Below, piece after piece: positions 18,389 to 25,020 of a stretch of DNA of 31,274 bases. Each line of letters starts with the position of its first letter. Positions within the stretch are counted from its first letter, which is position 1. The notes beneath the pieces were generated by a model. The model did not search any database. It saw only the letters and a list, made by a program, of their open reading frames with translations, and was not told where the DNA came from. The position numbers and the translations under genes were made by a program. The stretch is from CAYQCH01 sp964415935. Its GTDB lineage: Bacteria; Patescibacteriota; Patescibacteriia; VMEV01; CAYQCH01. Location: contig CAYQCH010000013.1 of NCBI GenBank assembly GCA_964415935.1, positions 1-31,274 of the forward strand. The letters run 5' to 3'.

Positions 18389-19801
18389 TTATTCCTGAAT
18401 GACCACCGCCGTGCTCATGTCCGCCCATTCGTAGACCTCCTTGGCCTGCGCCACGGACATGTTGATGCAGCCATGGCTCATGCGCTGGCCGAAATTGTTA
18501 TGCCAGTATGCGCCATGAATGTTATAGGGAGCCTTGAACGTCAGCACCCAGGGAACATCGGACAGGTCGTAATTATCCGGATTGTCCGGACCGTAGAACC
18601 AGGACATGCGCGTCTTTTCCCGTTTCAACGAAACCGCGTACACTCCCGTCGGCGTGGGAAATTTCCTTGTTCCGGAAGAAATCAAATAGGTTTTGACCAT
18701 GGTGCCGCGCTCATAGGTCCAGAGCCGCTGCTCGCTGAGGTCAATAAAGATGGTTTTCATGCCATGCGCGGGACCGCGGGGAATGTCCGCAATGGCCACG
18801 GCCAGGTCCGGGCGCCCGTCCGCGTCGATGTCGCCGACGCTCATGGTCAAGCCGGCCTGCACCGTGCCGTCCAGAGCCATGAAACCGGGCGAAAGCGGCG
18901 TCCCGTCCAGGGCAAAGGCCCGCACATGCGGACCGCCGCTGAAGCCCGGCACGGTAACCAGGTTCACGCGGCCGTCTTTCTCATATGCGGCCGGCTGCAC
19001 GCCGCCGGCAAACCCCTCATAGTAAGCTAAAAACTCGCTTTGCAAAGAGCCGGCGGCGTCATAGGCGCGCACGAGCGGCGAGGCGCCGAAAGCGCGGCCG
19101 ACCAGCACCCAGCCGTTCGGCGTTACGGAGAGATGCGCGCCTCCGGTAAACGTTTCGCCGAACGGATACCATTCGGCCAGCAGCTCGCCGCGGCTGGAAA
19201 ACACCCGCACCAGCGCGGGCTCGCCTTCCCCGGGAGCCGTTACCACCTCCGCGCCGGCATGCAGGGCGCTGAGTTCCCCCGCGGCCACGCTCACGCCCGC
19301 TCGCGACGCGGCATCATAGGCAAACCATTGCGAAAGCAAATCACCGCGGAAAGAAAATGCGCGCACATGCGGACCGCCGCCCTGCCGCGTGCCGGTTACC
19401 ACGTCGTTAAAGCCGTCGCCGTTAAGGTCAGCAGAGGCCACGTTCACGCCGCCGCGATATGCGGGCGTGTATGCGGCAAACCGCTTCATTTCAGAACCGT
19501 CGGCGCGCAAAAATATCAGCTCCGGCGCCTCGCCGCGTCCCGAGCCCACGACCAATTCATCTTTGCCGTCAGTTCCGAAATCGGCCAAAGCCATGGACAA
19601 TCCGGCTTTTGGCCGCGCAAACGTAAACGATCCTTTTGGCGAAAAGTCAACGGCGTCGTAAAAGGCCACCGACTGCGACAATTGCGCCAAATCCGGCTGC
19701 GGCAACGCAGATGCATCAACAGCGGCAAACAACGGCGATGGGAATATCGCCGCCAGCAGCGCAATCACGAACAGGCTGCCAAACAACCGCATACGCTCCA
19801 T
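18389..19801 (-). CDS. Exported L,D-transpeptidase (YkuD) with N-terminal FG-GAP/VCBS-like repeats
   Basis: The 470-residue protein has a signal peptide (to about residue 24), a region of FG-GAP-like blades (about 25-340, with DLNGDGFNDVV and DIDADGRPDLAV calcium-loop motifs) and a C-terminal YkuD domain (about 348-470). Catalytic elements are HGAYWHNNFG (from His429) and SHGCINM, with nucleophile Cys445. The enzyme would form 3-3 cross-links in peptidoglycan or attach proteins to it. The propeller-like region probably mediates binding. The ATG at 19801 overlaps the TGA of the upstream CAP gene (TGATG), indicating translational coupling; the TTG codon before it is unlikely to be the start. 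The pairing of the two genes suggests a joint wall-remodelling function. Confidence 0.93.
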   Translation of the reverse strand: MERMRLFGSLFVIALLAAIFPSPLFAAVDASALPQPDLAQLSQSVAFYDAVDFSPKGSFTFARPKAGLSMALADFGTDGKDELVVGSGRGEAPELIFLRADGSEMKRFAAYTPAYRGGVNVASADLNGDGFNDVVTGTRQGGGPHVRAFSFRGDLLSQWFAYDAASRAGVSVAAGELSALHAGAEVVTAPGEGEPALVRVFSSRGELLAEWYPFGETFTGGAHLSVTPNGWVLVGRAFGASPLVRAYDAAGSLQSEFLAYYEGFAGGVQPAAYEKDGRVNLVTVPGFSGGPHVRAFALDGTPLSPGFMALDGTVQAGLTMSVGDIDADGRPDLAVAIADIPRGPAHGMKTIFIDLSEQRLWTYERGTMVKTYLISSGTRKFPTPTGVYAVSLKREKTRMSWFYGPDNPDNYDLSDVPWVLTFKAPYNIHGAYWHNNFGQRMSHGCINMSVAQAKEVYEWADMSTAVVIQE

Positions 19802-21240
19802 CAATTAAGCTCCAAGCTGCCGTAATGCATGGCGACAAACACTTTATAGCCGTCGCCATCGGGACGGAAGTAGAATCCCAATCCGACGCTGTTCCAGTCT
19901 TTATGGTAAATCGTCCGGTAATGGTCGCCATTGTACGGCGCTTCGGAGAGATAAAACTCCATGGTGTCATCCAATACGCGTTTCACCGCTTCCGTAGAGC
20001 CGTCTTTGGCCCAGCCGTAGGAAATGTTTTCCGTAAAATAATTGCCGGTCCACCCGTCTTCGCTATAACGCTCGGTAAATGCCAGTCCTTTGGTATCGAT
20101 CCATTGATGCATGGACTTGCCGTCGGGACGGTCATGCGTGGACTTGTTCAGGCTGCCCATGTACGCCGCCCATTCCGTGGCCGTCTCCACCCAGCGCTGG
20201 TCCAGCACCAGCTGTCGCAACCCGCGCTCGGCGCGCAAGGCATTCACCTGCTTCAGCCAGTATTCATTGAGCGCCACCAGGTCCACGCCGGCAGGAACTT
20301 CCCCTTTGGACAACGGCACAATTTCTTTGACCGTCTTTTCCACGCTGGCCTGCTTTTTGGCGCGTAACGCCTCAAACTCCGCTTTGTACTTGGCAAAATC
20401 GCGGTCAGTAATCTGCGACAAATCCTTATTGGTAATACCCAGGCTTAACTCGCGCATGACGCGGTAGGCCTCTTTTCCGTCCTTGAGATAATGAAGCGAA
20501 CCGTCTTCGGGGTGGATGTAATACGCTTCGCCCAATGACTCCACTTTCAGGATGATTTTTCCTTTCAATCGGCCTTTGAGGTCCTTGTTGCCGGCTTTCA
20601 ACTTTTCAAAATCGGCATTGCTGATCCCCAAACCGAAGGAACGCATCATTTCATAGGCAGTTTCGCCGTCTTTCATGTAGTACCGCTTCCCGTCTTCCGG
20701 ATGCACATACCAGGCTTCGCCGTTACCTTCCACCTGCAAGAGAATGCGGCCTTTAACGCGTTCATGCAATGACAGTTTGGCTTTTTCCAGCTCGGCCTTC
20801 TTGGCTTCTTTCAGGGCCAGTTCTTCCGCGTTGAGCTGCTTCTTTAACGCTTCCTTCTCGGCTAATTTTTTCGCTTCCGCTTCCTTAAGCGCCAGCTTCT
20901 CCGCGTCGGTCTTTACCGATCCCAAAAAATCCGGCAAACGGCTTTTGTCCGTGACTGAGATAAAGTCCTGCCAGACATACCCTTTCAATCCGGCGCTGGT
21001 CTTGATCAAATACCAGCCGTCCGCTTCTCCCAAAATAGCCACGACGCTGCCGCCGCTGACGGTGCCAAGCACGTTGGAATCCATGCAGGTCAGGTCGCGG
21101 ACTTTTACGCCGGACGTGATTTTCCCCGTCCATTGGTACGACGTAACCGGATAATTGCAGTCGATGGTTGCCTGGGCGGCAAGGGGCGCAAAGAGCGGCA
21201 GGCCGATAAGCATGGCCAACGCAAGCTTGATGGACTTCAT
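19801..21240 (-). CDS. Secreted SH3b / coiled-coil / twin-repeat / CAP-domain protein
   Basis: The 479-residue product has a signal peptide (1-24), an SH3b-like domain (about 36-97), a Lys/Glu/Ala-rich coiled coil (about 108-158), two copies of a roughly 50-residue repeat (about 162-214 and 226-276; motifs EAWYVHPEDGKRYY and EAYYIHPEDGSLHY) and a C-terminal CAP/SCP domain (about 322-475). CAP hallmarks are NEYWLKQVNALRAERGL, the His369 region, ENISYGW (404-410) and His440/His446 before WNSVGLGFYF. Bacterial CAP proteins are usually wall-associated and of uncertain enzymology. SH3b domains commonly bind peptidoglycan. It opens the six-gene series and is coupled to the L,D-transpeptidase. A promoter is visible within the mutM 3' end. 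Confidence 0.92.
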   Translation of the reverse strand: MKSIKLALAMLIGLPLFAPLAAQATIDCNYPVTSYQWTGKITSGVKVRDLTCMDSNVLGTVSGGSVVAILGEADGWYLIKTSAGLKGYVWQDFISVTDKSRLPDFLGSVKTDAEKLALKEAEAKKLAEKEALKKQLNAEELALKEAKKAELEKAKLSLHERVKGRILLQVEGNGEAWYVHPEDGKRYYMKDGETAYEMMRSFGLGISNADFEKLKAGNKDLKGRLKGKIILKVESLGEAYYIHPEDGSLHYLKDGKEAYRVMRELSLGITNKDLSQITDRDFAKYKAEFEALRAKKQASVEKTVKEIVPLSKGEVPAGVDLVALNEYWLKQVNALRAERGLRQLVLDQRWVETATEWAAYMGSLNKSTHDRPDGKSMHQWIDTKGLAFTERYSEDGWTGNYFTENISYGWAKDGSTEAVKRVLDDTMEFYLSEAPYNGDHYRTIYHKDWNSVGLGFYFRPDGDGYKVFVAMHYGSLELN

Positions 21241-21267
21241 ATCATGGGCTTAGCACTTAGTACGCCC

Positions 21268-21296
21268 AGTATACCGTGCCGTTATTTCTGGCACAA
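21268..21296 (-). promoter_or_regulatory. Putative sigma70 promoter for the CAP-to-bcp operon
   Basis: On the minus strand there is TTGTGC, a 17-nt spacer and TATACT, with predicted initiation about 20 nt before the CAP ATG. The -35 lies inside the end of mutM. The -10 is good and the -35 is weak. No other promoter-like element of similar quality was seen between the genes down to bcp. Confidence 0.5.
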
Positions 21297-22142
21297 AGCG
21301 CAAAAATGCGTGCCGCGGCCGGCCAAAACAACCTTGGAAATCTCAGTTGAACCGCACCGTTTACAGCGTTCCCCCTTGCGGCCGTAGACCTTGAGATGCG
21401 GCATATATCCCCCTTTTTTCCCCGCCGCATCCACAAAGTTGCTGAAGGTTGTGCCCCGCTTGTCCACGGCCGCGCTGATGACGGCTTTGATGGCGGTAAG
21501 CAAGCGCAGCCGCTCCGGCCGGCTTAACGAGGCGATATCGCGTTGCGGCAATACGCGGGCGCGGAAACAAATTTCGTCGGCATAAATGTTGCCGATGCCG
21601 GCGATGCGCGACTGGTCCAGCAGAAACGCCTTCAGCTTTCCGCGCCTTCCTTTCAGCATCGACAGCCATGCCGCTGCGTCAAAGGCCGGATCCAGCGGCT
21701 CGTAGCCAAATCGCATCAGCGCGGTTTCATGCTGCTTCGGGTCAGCAAGATGCAGGTAGCCGAACGTTCGCACATCATTGAAGTACAGCACGGTATCGTC
21801 TTCAAAGGTAAACACCACATGCGTGTAGGCATTGGGCAGATTTTCGATTTTTGCCGACGGATGCCCGCCGGCAATGAGTCCGCCCTGCACCTGGCAAATC
21901 AACTGGCCTGTCATTTTCAAATGGACGTGCAGCACATAATCGGAATAGCCGAGATGAAACTGCAATAATTTTCCCCGGCGGCGGATCTGCGTGACGGTGT
22001 TGCCGATGGTATGCGCCAAAAACACGACCGGGTCATTTTTGACCAGGCGTCTGGTGCGCAATTGCACATCGCGAATCTCCTTGCCAATCAGGACGCGCTC
22101 CAGGTCTCGTCGTATGGTTTCCACTTCAGGCAATTCCGGCAT
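21282..22142 (-). CDS. mutM: Formamidopyrimidine-DNA glycosylase (Fpg/MutM)
   Basis: This 286-residue DNA-repair enzyme excises 8-oxoguanine and formamidopyrimidines and nicks the abasic site by beta/delta elimination. The start is fixed at ATG 22142 because the mature protein must begin with Pro (MPELPEVET): Pro2 is the nucleophile and Glu3 the acid. Lys58 in RRRGKLLQF is the conserved elimination residue. The C-terminal zinc finger has Cys260, Cys263, Cys281 and Cys284 (CKRC and CALC). An upstream in-frame ATG would add three residues and block the catalytic Pro. The length is a little above the usual 270. A 41-nt gap separates it from the CAP gene, which has its own putative promoter. Confidence 0.96.
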   Translation of the reverse strand: MPELPEVETIRRDLERVLIGKEIRDVQLRTRRLVKNDPVVFLAHTIGNTVTQIRRRGKLLQFHLGYSDYVLHVHLKMTGQLICQVQGGLIAGGHPSAKIENLPNAYTHVVFTFEDDTVLYFNDVRTFGYLHLADPKQHETALMRFGYEPLDPAFDAAAWLSMLKGRRGKLKAFLLDQSRIAGIGNIYADEICFRARVLPQRDIASLSRPERLRLLTAIKAVISAAVDKRGTTFSNFVDAAGKKGGYMPHLKVYGRKGERCKRCGSTEISKVVLAGRGTHFCALCQK

Positions 22143-22234
22143 ATGCCCCAAACCTTAGCAAAATCGGCTCAAATCTCAAACCAACTCTTTTGGCTAATAT
22201 CAGCAAAATTTGAATAAAAACATGTCCCAAAGCC

Positions 22235-22263
22235 TTGACAGAGATACTTATCTATGATAATGT
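22235..22263 (+). promoter_or_regulatory. Strong sigma70-type promoter for the structured RNA
   Basis: A perfect TTGACA (22235-22240), a 17-nt spacer and TAATGT (22258-22263) read rightward, away from mutM. Predicted initiation is near 22270. No long reading frame follows for over 500 nt, so the transcript is non-coding or carries only the tiny ORF at 22499. Confidence 0.72.
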
Positions 22264-22468
22264 GCAGTGTCTGTTCGAACTGTCGACCTCCATCGCAAGC
22301 GAGCAGACAGCAGCGCTGGCACCTATGGCCGCTGACCGGGAGCTCATGCCCCCGTCGGCCCGCCGCCAGCCTGCACCTACCTGAAAACGGGAGATGTTCT
22401 CCCGTCATGCCGGGACGCGGACCAGTACAACCGCGACCCTCATGTTGCTGACCACTTCGCAAAAAGGC

Positions 22469-22489
22469 CTCCTCAGACAAAGAAAGGAG
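22469..22489 (+). promoter_or_regulatory. Ribosome-site sequestering hairpin (CTCCT / AGGAG)
   Basis: CTCCT at 22469-22473 is complementary to AGGAG at 22485-22489, which is the Shine-Dalgarno of the 12-codon ORF. Pairing would hide the ribosome site with an 11-nt loop. The stem is only 5 bp, so opening by a ligand, protein or second RNA is plausible but unproven. Confidence 0.4.
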
Positions 22490-22498
22490 CAGAGCGCT

Positions 22499-22537
22499 AT
22501 GCGCTACGCCTGCACGAAGTCGATCAACTTCAAGTAG
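22499..22537 (+). CDS. 12-residue ORF (MRYACTKSINFK) inside the structured RNA
   Basis: AAAGGAG ends 9 nt before an ATG that opens 12 codons and TAG. All eleven codons after ATG end in C or G, like the two other Shine-Dalgarno-led small genes nearby (22838 and 30297) and unlike the mixed codon use of the large genes. The peptide (MRYACTKSINFK) has one Cys and no run of a single amino acid, so it does not look like a classical attenuation leader. It could be a small protein, a translation-coupled sensor, or chance. Confidence 0.4.
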   Translation: MRYACTKSINFK

Positions 22538-22672
22538 CTGCGCCGTTCGCCGTCCCGTGGACGCTTCGCGGTGTCCACGTCGCCCGAGCGCATCATGCAC
22601 TCGGGCCCGTCTTCTCCCTCTTGAACCGTTCGAGAGTGAAAAGACGGCTTGACCAAAGCCGATCAAATCAAC

Positions 22673-22731
22673 GAGCCGGTATTGACTGCAGGACTCCCCC
22701 GCCCACGCAGTCGGTACCGGCTCTTCTTATT
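22673..22731 (+). terminator. Two-tier intrinsic terminator of the structured RNA
   Basis: The outer stem GAGCCGGTA / TACCGGCTC (9 bp perfect) encloses GACTGC / GCAGTC (6 bp perfect), with a 17-nt loop, followed by TTCTTATT. It closes the transcript that starts near 22270 before the next promoter at 22747. Confidence 0.75.
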
Positions 22732-22746
22732 GGCAAATTTTTTGGA

Positions 22747-22775
22747 TTGACTTTTGGGGCGCTTCATGATAAGAA
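22747..22775 (+). promoter_or_regulatory. Putative promoter of the small receiver-like gene
   Basis: TTGACT (22747-22752), a 17-nt spacer and TAAGAA at 22770-22775 give initiation near 22783 and a leader of about 55 nt. It follows the terminator at once, so this gene is transcribed separately from the structured RNA or by limited read-through. Confidence 0.5.
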
Positions 22776-22837
22776 TGCCAGCCATGTACACTGCATGAGG
22801 CGGTGGACATTAAAGCAGAAAGGAAGGAAATTCCCGC

Positions 22838-23245
22838 GTGTCCGAAACGTCCGAACTTCCCGTCGTCCTGGTGGTGACCGAAGACCGGCACTATCAGGTG
22901 CTGGCGCAGAAGCTGGCGGAACTGAATCCGCCCCGCTTCCGATTCGAACGGCTGGAGAACCTCAACCTCGTCCAGCCCAGGCTGGAGAGCAACCACGCCA
23001 CCGTGGTGGCGCTGGTCATCGACTTCGCGGCGGTTACGGAGGGGCTGCTGGGCTCTGACACCAAGGTGACCAGCGCCGAGCGCATCAACACGATCAAGTC
23101 CGATCCGCAGACCAGGCAGCAGCGGTTCCCGGTCATCGGCGTCCCGACACTGTTCAAGCAGTACCTGTCCGGCTCCGGCTGCGACCAGGTCTGCGACGCC
23201 GAGCATGCTTTGACGGAGGTCCTGATGCGGATGAGGTCCGCATGA
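22838..23245 (+). CDS. Small receiver-like single-domain protein of unknown function
   Basis: The 135-residue product starts at GTG 22838 with AGGAAGG 10 nt upstream. The pattern resembles a degenerate response-regulator receiver fold: strand-like VVLVVTED (9-16), ATVVALVIDF with Asp62 at the phospho-acceptor position, and RFPVIGVPT with Thr104. The segment that usually carries the invariant Lys reads SGCDQVCDAEHA, so that Lys is missing and phospho-signalling is doubtful. Two Cys (115, 119) lie close together. It is monocistronic, with its own promoter and terminator, just downstream of the structured RNA. High G/C at third positions and a canonical ribosome site set it apart from its neighbours. 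The family call is tentative; a genuinely new family is possible. Confidence 0.75.
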   Translation: MSETSELPVVLVVTEDRHYQVLAQKLAELNPPRFRFERLENLNLVQPRLESNHATVVALVIDFAAVTEGLLGSDTKVTSAERINTIKSDPQTRQQRFPVIGVPTLFKQYLSGSGCDQVCDAEHALTEVLMRMRSA

Positions 23246-23260
23246 GCATGACTTCCACAC

Positions 23261-23302
23261 ACACCCGTGAACCTCCCCAGAGGAACACGGGTGTTGCCTT
23301 TT
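23261..23302. terminator. Intrinsic terminator between the receiver-like gene and the NUDIX gene
   Basis: ACACCCGTG / CACGGGTGT (9 bp perfect) encloses CCTC / GAGG, followed by TGCCTTTTAT. It lies 16 nt after the plus-strand stop. Its distal end touches the NUDIX stop codon (TTA at 23301), so the two convergent genes meet here; on the minus strand its T-run is poor. Confidence 0.8.
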
Positions 23303-23855
23303 ATGCGCCAAATACCCTTTTTCGAAATGCCCTGACCTTGGCTGCGGAAGGCTGCATGCCTACGAGATCCAAAAAATTCTTCCCACCCCGGAAATCCGGA
23401 CGGGACAACAGTTTGAAAAATTCCGCAAATGAAACTTTCTTTACCGTAATCTTTTCACCGGGATCAAGCGTGGGTTTTGCCACCTTCTTGCAGTCCCGCG
23501 CGACGTAATAATAAATGCGCCACTCAATGCGTCCGGGCGCGTCGTACACGTGCAACAACTCCCAGTCGCTGCTGGCCAAACCGGTTTCTTCGCACAACTC
23601 GCGCTTGGCCGCAGCCAGCGGCGTTTCCCCGTTATCGGCTCGCCCCCCGATGAAAGCATAGAACGGCTTTGTCCCCGGCTGCCGTTCTCGGTTTACGCAA
23701 ACACTCCGCCCCACGAGCGGTATTACTTGCACGGAGTCTGTCCGCCTGACGGCTTCAAACACCCCTGTGCTTCCGTCAAAATTTTTTTCCTTCCATTGGT
23801 AGACGTCGTATATGATTCCCTGAAAGACGCGTTTTGCCCGTTTGGGTATCTTCAT
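23301..23855 (-). CDS. NUDIX hydrolase (ADP-ribose pyrophosphatase-like)
   Basis: The 184-residue protein carries a complete Nudix box at residues 71-93 (G-x5-E-x7-REL-x-EE-x-G-L, read as GRADNGE then RELCEETGL), which binds Mg2+ and cleaves nucleoside diphosphates linked to another moiety. Flanking features, an N-terminal segment with IIYDVYQWKEKNFDG and EAVRRTDSVQVIPLV, resemble ADP-ribose/sugar-nucleotide pyrophosphatases more than MutT. The substrate cannot be fixed from sequence alone. It is monocistronic and convergent with the receiver-like gene. There is no clear Shine-Dalgarno before the ATG. Its upstream region is shared with the divergent promoter at 23865. Confidence 0.92.
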   Translation of the reverse strand: MKIPKRAKRVFQGIIYDVYQWKEKNFDGSTGVFEAVRRTDSVQVIPLVGRSVCVNRERQPGTKPFYAFIGGRADNGETPLAAAKRELCEETGLASSDWELLHVYDAPGRIEWRIYYYVARDCKKVAKPTLDPGEKITVKKVSFAEFFKLLSRPDFRGGKNFLDLVGMQPSAAKVRAFRKRVFGA

Positions 23856-23864
23856 ATAAAAGGG

Positions 23865-23893
23865 TTGGAAAAGTTATAGAATCATACTATAGT
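23865..23893 (+). promoter_or_regulatory. Sigma70 promoter of the 23912-25020 gene pair
   Basis: TTGGAA (23865-23870), a 17-nt spacer and TATAGT (23888-23893) predict initiation near 23900, which leaves only about 12 nt of leader before the ATG at 23912 and no Shine-Dalgarno. Confidence 0.65.
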
Positions 23894-23911
23894 ACCCACA
23901 GAGAAATTCCT

Positions 23912-24379
23912 ATGTTTGTAACCACCCACGTTGCCGCCGGCGCCCTCATTGGCACCATGCTGCCTGAACAGCACATGGCTATTTTTACATTGTCCTTTGC
24001 TTCGCACTTTTTGCTGGACGTCATCCCGCATGGCGACCGCCACCATGTGGTCGACTACTGGTTTGGCGAGCGCAAAAATGTAAAGGAGGCATATCGGCAC
24101 ATCATCATCGACTCCGCTTTTGGCATCATTACCACCGCCGCGCTGCTCGGCTTCATTGCCACAGACCGCGCCTCCATGGCCTGGGGCATCATCGGCAGCG
24201 TGGCTCCCGACGTGTTTGTGGGACTCAGCGATGTCTGGAACAACCGTTTCCTCAAGCAGTTCACCAAGTTCCATTTCAAAATCCACAACAAGTACATCCA
24301 CGACTTTATCATCAAGCCGCTGCACGGCAACATCATGCAAATCATTGTTACCGCCGCCATGCTTCTCCCACTCTTATGA
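23912..24379 (+). CDS. Membrane-bound metal-dependent hydrolase-like protein (YdjM/DUF457-like)
   Basis: This 155-residue membrane protein opens with MFVTTHVAAGALIG and has SHFLLDVIPHGD (residues 31-42), an arrangement of His and Asp typical of the putative LexA-regulated/YdjM-like membrane hydrolase group. Further candidate metal ligands are Asp68 and Asp100, then His121 and His125. Hydrophobic spans lie near 5-16, 22-38, 63-83, 87-105 and 140-155. I took ATG 23912 over an upstream in-frame start because it fits the promoter and the family N-terminus. It overlaps the next gene by ATGA. The family's substrate is unknown. Confidence 0.75.
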   Translation: MFVTTHVAAGALIGTMLPEQHMAIFTLSFASHFLLDVIPHGDRHHVVDYWFGERKNVKEAYRHIIIDSAFGIITTAALLGFIATDRASMAWGIIGSVAPDVFVGLSDVWNNRFLKQFTKFHFKIHNKYIHDFIIKPLHGNIMQIIVTAAMLLPLL

Positions 24380-25020
24380 TGGAATGGTTCAAAAAAAAGC
24401 AGCCTGATCCGGAAAAAGCAAAGCGAGCTGAGGACCGAACAAAAAATCTCCTCCAAAGCGCCGACAGTCAGTTGCGGCGGTATTTGAAGATCTCGGACGA
24501 TCTTGGTTCGCTCGCGGAAATTGCCAATGCGGATGAAGCTACGAAGCGTGCATACATGCAAGATATTCTGGATGCTTACGAAGCCCAGGAAGGACATCCA
24601 TTTGTCGCAGAGGAATACAACCCCGAAAAAGGGTGGAGCGTGTCGGATGCGCGGGCTGCCGTTCAAAATGTCATCGGACACTTAGATCTCATTCAGGAAT
24701 TCAAGACCCAACCGCGCACGCTGTATGATGTCGAGGCATTCGCTAAAGAGAGCGAAAAAAAGGGAAAGGAAAAAGAAAAAACGAAAACCCCTTACGAAAC
24801 CGAACTTGAAACGCTTTACGGCCATCTGATCAAACGCATTGACCGCTCGCAACCGATCATTGACCAGGTCAGCTCGCTCATTGACCGCGTCCCGGATATC
24901 AAAGCTTTTGGCGAAGAAGTGCTGAAAGCACTTCCCGGCAACGAACAAGAAAAGCGCGCCCGGTTAAAGGACGCGCTGATTCCCCTGCTGATCCGCGACG
25001 GCTATTTCAACAAGTCGTAA
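24376..25020 (+). CDS. Unknown soluble, highly charged protein (214 aa)
   Basis: I do not recognise a family. The ATG overlaps the preceding TGA (ATGA), so it is translationally coupled to the hydrolase-like gene. The product is predicted to be mostly helical and cytoplasmic, with no signal peptide or membrane segment. Residues about 1-120 form one acidic/basic helical region and about 145-214 a second, joined by a Lys/Glu-rich linker near 125-142 (EKKGKEKEKTKT). No Cys is evident. Its last 19 nt overlap the 3' end of the convergent M16 gene. Met1 and Met2 are both possible starts. Confidence 0.8.
   Translation: MMEWFKKKQPDPEKAKRAEDRTKNLLQSADSQLRRYLKISDDLGSLAEIANADEATKRAYMQDILDAYEAQEGHPFVAEEYNPEKGWSVSDARAAVQNVIGHLDLIQEFKTQPRTLYDVEAFAKESEKKGKEKEKTKTPYETELETLYGHLIKRIDRSQPIIDQVSSLIDRVPDIKAFGEEVLKALPGNEQEKRARLKDALIPLLIRDGYFNKS

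Larger units (their letters stand above)
22270..22735 (+). ncRNA. Candidate structured non-coding RNA, ~465 nt, family not recognised
   Basis: The region is bracketed by a promoter (22235) and a terminator (22673). Between them I find consecutive local helices: 22280-22284/22306-22310; 22327-22331/22356-22360 enclosing 22337-22340/22351-22354; 22387-22394/22398-22405 (8 bp); 22412-22420/22431-22439 (one A-A mismatch); 22556-22562/22573-22579; 22582-22588/22600-22606; 22618-22625/22629-22636 inside 22609-22613/22641-22645; and 22645-22650/22656-22661. The density of perfect helices is far above what the coding neighbours show. It lacks the RNase P, SRP, 6S and tmRNA signatures I could check by eye. 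A 12-codon ORF with a Shine-Dalgarno site lies in the middle, so it may be a dual-function RNA or a long regulatory leader. The boundaries are estimates. Confidence 0.6.

Noticed and set aside
22621..23058. Overlapping 145-codon frame before the receiver-like gene
   Set aside because: It runs through the terminator hairpin and the second promoter, and its second half is the shadow of the 22838 gene in another frame.
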